NCBI GenBank assembly: GCA_003482455.1
Contig: DMYW01000053.1
Span: forward strand, 89,262-121,345
From: Rheinheimera sp.
GTDB lineage: Bacteria; Pseudomonadota; Gammaproteobacteria; Enterobacterales; Alteromonadaceae
Reading direction: 5' to 3'
DNA: 32,084 nucleotides
Part shown: positions 1 to 5,946 of the stretch, one piece after another
How the letters are laid out: every line of letters begins with the position of its first letter
Numbering within the stretch: position 1 is the stretch's first letter
Program-made: the position numbers and the translations under genes
Notes under the pieces: model-generated
The model's database searches: none
What the model saw: only the letters and a program-made list of their open reading frames with translations
Told to the model about the DNA's origin: nothing

Positions 1-2
1 AC

Positions 3-527
3 CAATTCTTACGCGACGGCTCAAACAAACGCACCGGGCCGTACGGCGGCTCGCTGGAAAACCGTGCCCGTTTGTTGTTAGAGGTGGTCGAAGCGGTTGT
101 CGGCGTCTGGGGCAGTGACCGTGTGGGCGTGCGTATTTCGCCGCTCAACAGCTACAACAGCATGCGCGACAGCGATCCTGTCGGCTTAACGCGATATGTC
201 GCGGGCGCGTTAAACCGTTTTAACTTGGCGTATTTGCATCTGATGCGCGCTGATTTCTTTGGCGTGCAACAAGCCGATGTGGTCAGCGCGGCGCGTGCAG
301 CCTACCAAGGCACCTTGATGGGCAACATGGGCTATCAAAAAGCCGAAGCCGAACAAGCCATTAACGACGGCCAGCTGCAACTGGTGGCGATGGGCGCTGT
401 GTATATCTCCAACCCAGATTTAGTCGAGCGCCTAGCGCATGACTACCCGCTGGCGCAACCAGATAGCAGCACCTTCTACACCCAAACGGCTGAAGGTTAT
501 ACCGACTACCCGGCGTACTCGGCGTAA
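3..527 (+). CDS. Old Yellow Enzyme family alkene reductase (NemA-like), C-terminal part
   Basis: This is the 3' end of a gene that begins before the window. The reading frame is open from base 3 and ends in TAA at 525-527. The first visible residues read DGSNKRTGPYGGSLENRARL, the conserved segment of bacterial FMN-dependent Old Yellow Enzymes (N-ethylmaleimide, xenobiotic and enone reductases). Further on, LMGNMGYQ and LVAMGAVYISNPDLVERL correspond to the phosphate-binding end of the TIM barrel and its last helix. The family uses NAD(P)H to reduce activated C=C bonds or nitro esters in the cytoplasm. The catalytic His-Asn pair and Tyr lie upstream and cannot be checked. The family call is secure; the substrate and exact subfamily are not. 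Confidence 0.93.
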   Translation, partial: QFLRDGSNKRTGPYGGSLENRARLLLEVVEAVVGVWGSDRVGVRISPLNSYNSMRDSDPVGLTRYVAGALNRFNLAYLHLMRADFFGVQQADVVSAARAAYQGTLMGNMGYQKAEAEQAINDGQLQLVAMGAVYISNPDLVERLAHDYPLAQPDSSTFYTQTAEGYTDYPAYSA

Positions 528-566
528 CGGCTGTTTGATCGGCTCAAACCCTTAATCAATGCAGTA

Positions 567-1313
567 GTGTTCAAGATTCTGTGTCATTTCATTAAGATAA
601 CACTAAATGAGATGACACATGACCAACCCAACATTCGATATGGACGCTGCCATCGCGGCGCTGAAAGCCGGTAAAGGCTTACAGGCAAGGATGGCATTCT
701 GACCCCGCTTATTAAGCTGCTGACTGAAGCCGCGATGCAAGCCGAGCTTGAGCAACATATTGAAAACGATGAAAATTCTAACCGCAAGAATGGCTCAACA
801 CCGAAAACCGTCAAAAGCGCTGCCGGCAGCTTTGAGCTCAATACACCACGTGACCGCGCTGGAACTTTTGAGCCGCAAATCGTCAAAAAGCATCAGACCC
901 ACCTGACTGACGAGCTGGAACGTAAAATCATCGGTTTGTTCGCACTTGGCACCAGTTATCAGGATATTCGCCGCCATATCGAAGAAATTTACGGCATTAG
1001 TGTGTCCAATGGCACTATCAACGCCGTGACCGACAAGCTGCTGCCAGAGCTGCAAGCATGGCGTGAACGCGAATTAGAACGCATTTATCCCATCGTCTGG
1101 CTTGACGCCATACACTACAAAATCAAAGAAAATGGCCACTTTATCACCAAAGCTGTGTACACCATTTTGGGCTTAAATGTTGAAGGCAAAAAAACTACTT
1201 GGCCTGTACTTGTCCGAGCATGAAGGCGCTCACCACAGGCTGACAGTGCTCACCGACCTGCATAATCGCGGCGTCAAAGACATTCTGATCGGCTGACACA
1301 GAATATTGAACAC
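567..1313 (+). mobile_element. Internally deleted IS256-family element with both inverted repeats
   Basis: The left terminal repeat at 567-586 (GTGTTCAAGATTCTGTGTCA) is the reverse complement of 1294-1313 except at one position. Between them lies about half of an IS256-family transposase gene. The coding sequence runs straight into the right repeat, so roughly the last 45% of the gene is missing while both ends remain. No target duplication is evident: the 8 bases before the left repeat (ATGCAGTA) differ from those after the right one (CCTCCAAG). The element cannot move by itself, but could in principle be mobilised by a full copy elsewhere. Confidence 0.85.
619..1296 (+). pseudogene. IS256-family transposase, frameshifted and truncated
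   Basis: The gene starts at ATG 619 (MTNPTFDMDAAIAALKAGKG). One base is lost around 684-688, after which the frame continues as KDGILTPLIKLLTEAAMQAEL and LGTSYQDIRRHIEEIYGISV, typical of IS256 (mutator-type) transposases. WLDAIHYK, around 1100, carries the first catalytic Asp of the DDE triad. A second indel in the A-run near 1188-1194 shifts the frame again to LLGLYLSEHEGAHHRL and LTDLHNRGVKDILIG. A TGA inside the right inverted repeat then ends it. The second Asp and the Glu of the triad are absent. About 225 of the usual 400 or so residues can be recovered, so the gene is certainly non-functional. Confidence 0.93.
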
Positions 1314-1524
1314 CCTCCAAGTTTCCGGCGATACATCATCAACAACACAACCAACCAAAAATACAACCATCCACCAATAAAACCAATTGTCTACATTCTT
1401 TACAAGTGTCTAATAATTGCTACATGCCAAGGTGAAATGTCATTTAAAAACAGATGCATAAGTATTTGGTACACATTTTGCTAAGGTTTTATTTTCCAGG
1501 CAAACACAATTCAACAGGGTACAT

Positions 1525-2274
1525 ATGAAAAAAACACTTTTGGCACTGGCATTTATGTTCGCAGGCACAGCTACTGCGAATCCAATTTATCTTTCAGGCT
1601 CTAGCGAACCATGGGGAAGTCCGTCTAACCCAACTAACATGAATACAGCCTTTGGCTCAGGTAACTGGTCACGAGCCACTTTTGGTGACACAGGTTTATT
1701 CTCTAATAATGCCAATTTTATCTTCATCGACGGCGGTAACGGTCAAGGCTCAAACTTGTTCAATTGGTTGGTAAGTGAGCGGACTAATCTGGAAAATTTC
1801 ATCTTAAACGGCGGCTCAGTCTTCTTGAACGCTGCAAGTTGGGGTGAAAGCATGAACATTTTTAGCAGCAGCATTCTTTATGGCAACTTTGGTGGCGGTA
1901 ATTCGGGTACTTGTTATTTATCAGACAACACTTTTGGCACCGCAGGCAGCTATTTCACCGGCAACGGCTGTACTCATGGCTCGTTAAGTCTTGGTGAAAC
2001 AGGCTGGAATCAATTGATGCACAATGGTGGCGCAGCTATTTTGGCTGAGCGATCTTTTGGTCAAGGTTGGTTAACGTTAGGAAACCTGACCACAGACAAT
2101 TTCTGGGGGGCTGGTACTACAGGCCTTAACACGAACTCTTTCCGCGCTGATGTTTTAAACCGCGCACAGAGCCGCACGCATGGCACAGCGCCAGTGTCAG
2201 CTCCCGCACCGTTAACTCTACTAGCTCTTAGCCTCGTCGCTTTTGGTCTGGTACGCAGAAAACAAGCGAACTAA
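1525..2274 (+). CDS. Secreted protein with PEP-CTERM-like sorting tail
   Basis: A protein of 249 aa. A Sec signal peptide (MKKTLLALAFMFAGTATA) is followed by a Gly/Asn/Ser-rich domain. The segment NFIFIDGGNGQGSNLFNWL, then ILNGGSVFLNAASWG, suggests an alpha/beta fold that resembles ThuA/glutamine-amidotransferase-like modules; I put this forward only tentatively. The C terminus (VSAPAPLTLLALSLVAFGLV, then RRK) has the architecture of a PEP-CTERM sorting signal: a short Pro-containing motif, one hydrophobic helix and a basic end. SAPAP stands in place of the canonical PEP. Such proteins are recognised by exosortase, which is not encoded here. The start follows CAGGG with acceptable spacing. 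The gene stands alone between two IS relics and has its own terminator. The biological role is unknown. Confidence 0.85.
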   Translation: MKKTLLALAFMFAGTATANPIYLSGSSEPWGSPSNPTNMNTAFGSGNWSRATFGDTGLFSNNANFIFIDGGNGQGSNLFNWLVSERTNLENFILNGGSVFLNAASWGESMNIFSSSILYGNFGGGNSGTCYLSDNTFGTAGSYFTGNGCTHGSLSLGETGWNQLMHNGGAAILAERSFGQGWLTLGNLTTDNFWGAGTTGLNTNSFRADVLNRAQSRTHGTAPVSAPAPLTLLALSLVAFGLVRRKQAN

Positions 2275-2289
2275 ATCAATCATTTAGAG

Positions 2290-2315
2290 AAGCCCCCGAT
2301 TATCGGGGCTTTTTT
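2290..2315 (+). terminator. Rho-independent terminator of the PEP-CTERM-like gene
   Basis: A GC-rich stem (AGCCCCCGAT paired with ATCGGGGCT, one bulged base) is followed by six T residues, 15 bases after the stop codon at 2274. Confidence 0.9.
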
Positions 2316-2432
2316 ATTGTCAATTTAAAACCACCTCGTATGGAGATGGTAATCGGTCAGTCAGGGCTTGGCCTGTAGAGGACTCATGTTAGATACTTCG
2401 CCCGTTTGTAACCAGCAAATGAGGAAGTAAAT

Positions 2433-2706
2433 AACATAAGTAGTTATGAATCCGCATCGCACGTCTTCTGTAGATGTAAGTATCACATCGGTTGGACGCC
2501 GAAGTATAGGTACAAGATCTTAACGGTTAATGTTGGTAAAGAGCATCTACAGATGCATCTATGTGTATTGTTCAATGAAGAAATGCACAGTTGTTGAATT
2601 AAATGTGCAGATAGATCATGTGCATCTGGTGGTAAGAACCCCACCAAATGTGAGTGTTTCAGAACTGATGGGTCTACTGAAAGGAAGGACTGCTATTAGG
2701 CACTAA
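2433..2706 (+). pseudogene. IS200/IS605-family TnpA transposase relic
   Basis: Two reading frames joined by a frameshift near 2580-2590 together read as an IS200-type TnpA. The first (2433 onward) gives SHVFCRCKYHIGWTPKYRYK and NVGKEH; the second gives VVELNVQIDHVHLVVRTPPN and VSVSELMGLLKGRTAIR, ending at TAA 2704-2706. The DHVHL segment is the HUH metal-binding motif of these Y1 transposases. The conserved tail containing the catalytic tyrosine is missing, as is a start codon in frame. No other frame in 2316-2809 encodes anything recognisable, and the subterminal hairpins of an intact element could not be identified with confidence. Confidence 0.85.
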
Positions 2707-2809
2707 TCCCAGCTCGGCTTGACGCATATCAACACAAACCATCTGCACAAGGCTGGTAGTTCAACCCGGCATGCGATATTGTGAGTTTTTTGTGACCGGA
2801 ACCGCCACC

Positions 2810-3505
2810 ATGCATGATTTTATTGAAGTGTACGACGATGCACTGCCGCCAGAACTTTGTAAGCAACTGATTGAAACCTTTGAGAAAAGCCCGCACCGTG
2901 TGCCGGGACGTACCGGCGGTGGCGTCGATACCACAAAAAAAGTCAGCACTGACTTGTATCTCAACGATCACAGAGAATACCAAGCGCTGCTGAATCAAAT
3001 TATTCAAGTCACCACCACCTATACTGCTGAATACTTTAAAAAATATCACTTTGCGTTGATTGCGCCGGTGGCGCTGACAGTACTGCACCCGCAAACCGGT
3101 CAGCCAGTGGCGTTAACCCATGAAAACTATCCGGAAGTGGCGGCCAACAAAGCCGAAGATTTTATGAAGGTGCTGTATCGTTTAGGGCCCATTCAAGCGC
3201 AAAAATACGACGCGGGGAAAGGTAATTACAACTACTGGCACTGCGAAGTGTACCCGCAAGCGCCGCACAATGAACCGCTGCATCGCACCTTGTTGTTTAT
3301 GTTTTATTTAAACGATGTCACCGAAGGTGGCCAGACTGAATTTTATTATCAAAACAAAGCGATCTCGCCCAAAGCTGGCCGCATGGTCATAGCGCCGGCG
3401 TATTTCACGCACACGCATCGAGGCTGTATTCCGGTTTCCAATGACAAATACATCTTAACCAGTTGGATCTTGTTGCAACGCGCTGAGCAGTTGTACGGGG
3501 GGTAA
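2810..3505 (+). CDS. 2OG-Fe(II) oxygenase (prolyl 4-hydroxylase-like)
   Basis: A protein of 231 aa from ATG 2810 (MHDFIEVYDDALPPELC), the start at which homology to the family begins. An upstream in-frame ATG at 2771 would add 13 unlikely residues. The double-stranded beta-helix core shows YWHCEVYPQ (His144-x-Glu146), LLFMFYLNDVTEGGQTEF, AGRMVIAPAYFTHTHRG (distal His201 or His203) and NDKYILTSW, with Lys213 as probable 2-oxoglutarate anchor. Enzymes of this fold hydroxylate proteins or small molecules using Fe(II), O2 and 2-oxoglutarate. The first metal motif is HxE rather than the usual HxD. No signal peptide is visible, so it is probably cytoplasmic. It stands alone, and the substrate is unknown. 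Confidence 0.88.
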   Translation: MHDFIEVYDDALPPELCKQLIETFEKSPHRVPGRTGGGVDTTKKVSTDLYLNDHREYQALLNQIIQVTTTYTAEYFKKYHFALIAPVALTVLHPQTGQPVALTHENYPEVAANKAEDFMKVLYRLGPIQAQKYDAGKGNYNYWHCEVYPQAPHNEPLHRTLLFMFYLNDVTEGGQTEFYYQNKAISPKAGRMVIAPAYFTHTHRGCIPVSNDKYILTSWILLQRAEQLYGG

Positions 3506-3513
3506 TGCAGAGG

Positions 3514-3541
3514 TTTACAAGGTGTAACTTTGTGCTATATT
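3514..3541 (+). promoter_or_regulatory. Sigma70-type promoter of the first barrel gene
   Basis: TTTACA (3514-3519) and TATATT (3536-3541) are separated by 16 bases, with TGC directly before the -10 box (extended -10). The site lies about 40 bases upstream of the GTG start at 3584. Confidence 0.72.
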
Positions 3542-3583
3542 GCGGCCGCTTTTTTTGAAGATGTACGTTAAAAGGAAACAAAC

Positions 3584-4180
3584 GTGAAAAAATTGTCTGT
3601 AATCGCTATGTTAGCCGCCTCTGTAGTTGCTACCAATGTTCAAGCCCGTGACGTGTCATGGAACTACCTGCAAATCAGCCATAACACTTTAAAAGTCGAC
3701 GAAATCGACGACAACATGAAAGGTTATGCTGGTGAATTCAGCCGCGCTTTTGACAACAATGTCATCATCGGCGCAGAAGTTTCAACTTTGTCTATCGACA
3801 AGTACGGTGTTCGTGCAGAAAGCAACGCGGTATCTGCCAAAGTTGGTTATTTCCAAGCATTCGCTGGTCAAACTCAATGGTACGCGCAAGTTGGCGCGGC
3901 AAACCAATTTGACCACTCAACTAGCAGCTTCGCTGGCAAAGACTCTTCTACAAGCGTCTACCTGAATGCACGTGCTGGTGTGGTTGGTATGGCGACTGAT
4001 GCGCTGCAATTGAACGGTTTCGTTGAATACCGCAACCCAATGAACGACGCATATGACTCAGATCTGTGGGTCGGTGCTCAAGCGCGTTTCTTTGTTAAAG
4101 AAAGCGTGTCTTTACAAGCTACTTATGCCAAGGAAAGTGACCTGAGCATGCTGAGCTTGGGTGTGGCTTACCATTTCTAA
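3584..4180 (+). CDS. Small outer-membrane beta-barrel protein, paralogue 1
   Basis: A protein of 198 aa that starts with GTG after AAAAGGAAACAAAC. The signal peptide is MKKLSVIAMLAASVVATNVQA. The mature part alternates polar and hydrophobic residues, as in a barrel of about eight strands, and ends in AYHF, the terminal-Phe signal read by the BAM complex. The block NARAGVVGMATDALQLNGFVEYR is nearly the same as in the neighbouring gene. I infer an outer-membrane protein of OmpA-barrel or OmpW-like size, with no visible periplasmic domain. The function is unknown. It has its own strong promoter and a terminator right after the stop, so it is a single-gene transcription unit. Confidence 0.85.
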   Translation: MKKLSVIAMLAASVVATNVQARDVSWNYLQISHNTLKVDEIDDNMKGYAGEFSRAFDNNVIIGAEVSTLSIDKYGVRAESNAVSAKVGYFQAFAGQTQWYAQVGAANQFDHSTSSFAGKDSSTSVYLNARAGVVGMATDALQLNGFVEYRNPMNDAYDSDLWVGAQARFFVKESVSLQATYAKESDLSMLSLGVAYHF

Positions 4181-4197
4181 GCTTGATTCGACAAAAT

Positions 4198-4224
4198 GGC
4201 CAGCCTAGTGCTGGCCTTTTTTTT
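4198..4224 (+). terminator. Rho-independent terminator after barrel gene 1
   Basis: A perfect 7-bp stem (GGCCAGC / GCTGGCC) with a 5-base loop, followed by eight T residues. Confidence 0.93.
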
Positions 4225-4327
4225 GCGTAAAACATCAAATGATTTTGGACTGATTGGTTTGATGGGCATTATGTTCGCCAAGGTCGGCGAGTGGTTGCAC
4301 GAGTAGGATTTGGGTGTAGCAATTGGG

Positions 4328-4355
4328 TTGCTTTAAAGTAACTGAATGTTATCAT
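4328..4355 (+). promoter_or_regulatory. Sigma70-type promoter of the second barrel gene
   Basis: TTGCTT (4328-4333) and TATCAT (4350-4355) with a 16-base spacer and a TGT before the -10 box. It precedes the ATG at 4395 by about 40 bases, the same geometry as the promoter of the first barrel gene. Confidence 0.62.
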
Positions 4356-4362
4356 TCGTTTT

Positions 4363-4391
4363 TTTAAAAGGACATTTGGTTTAAAAGGACA
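4363..4391 (+). repeat. Duplicated ribosome-binding segment before barrel gene 2
   Basis: The 12-base string TTTAAAAGGACA occurs at 4363-4374 and again at 4380-4391. Only the second copy is correctly spaced from the ATG at 4395. The first copy is a spare Shine-Dalgarno-like sequence in the leader. Confidence 0.8.
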
Positions 4392-4394
4392 AAC

Positions 4395-4991
4395 ATGCAA
4401 ATCATCTCCAAGCAAAAAATCATCACCATCAGCTTGTTGGCAGCCCTGATGGCGGCGACGCCAGTTTCCGCACAACAAAAGACTTGGGACTACGTGCAAA
4501 TCAGTCACGTCGCTGAAAATCCAGACAACGACAGTTCGAAGTGGCAAGGGCTAGCGGCGACGTTTAGCACTGAACTCTCTGACAAATGGTTTATTGGTGC
4601 TGAATTTAACCAGCTGGATAGAAATCAGGACTCGAACGCAAAACTGCAAACGCTGGAATTCCATGGCGGGCGCTATACATCGCTGACCGACACGAGCAAT
4701 GGCTATTGGCAAGTGGGCTTAACCCAGCAACATTATTCCCATCCAGTGTGGGGACTAGGCGATTACTCGGATAAAGCTTGGTTTGTGAATGCGCGCGGCG
4801 GCATGGTGTTTATGGCAACGGACGCATTGGAATTAAACGGCTTTGTGGAGTACCAACATGCGACCGATTCGGACTACAAGTCGGATTGGCTGGTGGGTGT
4901 GCAAGCGCGCTATTACGTCAATCCAGCTTTCTCGCTGCAAGCAAGTTACAGCACAGACGCGGTGACATTCGGCGCGGCCTATCATTTCTAA
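4395..4991 (+). CDS. Small outer-membrane beta-barrel protein, paralogue 2
   Basis: A protein of 198 aa, exactly as long as its upstream neighbour. The signal peptide is MQIISKQKIITISLLAALMAATPVSA and the C terminus is again AYHF. Shared blocks include the WxYxQISH start of the mature barrel and the segment NARGGMVFMATDALELNGF, followed by VEY, SDWLVGVQARYYV and FSLQASY. The first half has diverged far more than the second, which suggests that surface loops in the first half changed while the last strands stayed fixed. Tandem duplication is the simplest origin. The start ATG follows AAAAGGACAAAC. The gene has its own promoter and terminator. Role unknown; the outer-membrane location is inferred from signal peptide, pattern and terminal Phe. 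Confidence 0.85.
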   Translation: MQIISKQKIITISLLAALMAATPVSAQQKTWDYVQISHVAENPDNDSSKWQGLAATFSTELSDKWFIGAEFNQLDRNQDSNAKLQTLEFHGGRYTSLTDTSNGYWQVGLTQQHYSHPVWGLGDYSDKAWFVNARGGMVFMATDALELNGFVEYQHATDSDYKSDWLVGVQARYYVNPAFSLQASYSTDAVTFGAAYHF

Positions 4992-5024
4992 CTGCGTGCT
5001 ATCGGCAGCGGTTTGACAGAACAA

Positions 5025-5050
5025 TGCCAGTGTGAACCACTGGCATTTTT
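5025..5050 (+). terminator. Rho-independent terminator after barrel gene 2
   Basis: An 8-bp stem (TGCCAGTG / CACTGGCA) with a 5-base loop, followed by five T residues, 33 bases after the stop codon. Confidence 0.88.
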
Positions 5051-5112
5051 GATCTGCGGCACTTTTTCTTTTACGTCCGTGCTTTAACTGCAGTAATTGC
5101 ACGCTTTTGGCC

Positions 5113-5568
5113 TTATGCCGGTCGAATCATCTTCAAATGCGGAATATCGTCTTCTAAATAGGGCTCGCTGGCGGCCACAAAACCCATCGATTCGTAGAAA
5201 CGTTGCAAATAACATTGCGCGGAAATGTAGATGTCGATGCCGGGCCAAGTCGCTTGGCAGGTGGCGATGGCTTGGCCTACCAATGCTTCACCTAAACCTA
5301 AACGCCGCGCTGTTTGTGATACACAGACACGGCCAATCGCCGGGACGCCGTCGTAACTGACGCCGGGCGGTAACACGCGGCTGTACGCTAAGATTTTTTG
5401 GTCTTTTTTCAAGAAGATATGCAAGGTGCCTTGGTGTAAGTCTTTGTCATCCAACTCGGGGTACGGGCAGTTTTGCTCGACGACAAACACGTCGACACGA
5501 AGTTTGAGTAGATTGTACAAGGTGATGGTATCGAGTGCGCTAAACGGCACGACTTGCCATTCCAACAT
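5113..5568 (-). CDS. elaA: ElaA-like GNAT family N-acetyltransferase
   Basis: A protein of 151 aa starting MLEWQVVPFSALDTITLYNL. The ATG at 5566-5568 follows AGGAGAACCGCA, an ideal ribosome-binding site, so a longer in-frame extension to 5649 is rejected. LLKLRVDVFVVEQNCPYPEL is the hallmark of the ElaA family. IGRVCVSQTARRLGLGEALV contains the acetyl-CoA-binding R/Q-x-x-G-x-G/A loop, and YLQRFYESMGF plus DDIPHLKM is the usual C-terminal motif. Such enzymes transfer acetyl groups from acetyl-CoA; the substrate of ElaA proteins is not settled. It is a single gene convergent with barrel gene 2. No strong terminator is seen on its own strand. Confidence 0.93.
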   Translation of the reverse strand: MLEWQVVPFSALDTITLYNLLKLRVDVFVVEQNCPYPELDDKDLHQGTLHIFLKKDQKILAYSRVLPPGVSYDGVPAIGRVCVSQTARRLGLGEALVGQAIATCQATWPGIDIYISAQCYLQRFYESMGFVAASEPYLEDDIPHLKMIRPA

Positions 5569-5687
5569 TGCGGTTCTCCTGTGCTGCGTTGTCGCACTAT
5601 AACAAAGCTGGCGGGCAAGGCCTAGCGGGCAAACACGCGGTTCGACCAAGGTCTGACCGAGCGAGACAGGGTTGAGTCAGGCGCGTG

Positions 5688-5816
5688 GTCGAGATGCTTA
5701 GTCGGGGAGCGTCGTTGGGGTTTGTCGTTGAGGTGTGTAGTCGAGGTGCGTGGTCGAAGTGTGTAGTTGAGGTGTGTAGTCGGGGGCGTAGTTGAAGTGT
5801 GCAGTTTAGTTATGCA
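5688..5816. repeat. 13-bp minisatellite, ten degenerate units
   Basis: Ten consecutive units begin with GTC or GTT: nine of 13 bp and one (5779-5790) of 12 bp. The most regular unit is GTTGAGGTGTGTA (5727-5739 and 5766-5778); others include GTCGAGGTGCGTG and GTCGAAGTGTGTA. The array occupies most of the 378-base gap between elaA and the phosphatase gene. The units vary mainly by purine-purine and pyrimidine-pyrimidine exchanges. One strand is strongly G-rich, but no G-quadruplex motif with regular G3 runs is present. Confidence 0.85.
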
Positions 5817-5946
5817 CAGCGCTCGGTTGAAAGGGCAGGGGTTCATCAAATTGTCTTACAGCCGAAACCGAAATTTCCTTTAATTTTCATGTGTATATCA
5901 CACAGCTCCGCTGTAATCGGCACAACGACAGCAGGAGATTTCCCCC

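Noticed and set aside
5688..5816. Possible CRISPR array
   Set aside because: The units are 13 bp, contiguous and without spacers, and no cas genes are nearby.
5830..5946. Pho box upstream of the PhoX-family gene
   Set aside because: TTGTCTTACAG has only partial likeness to one half-site and no correctly spaced second half-site.
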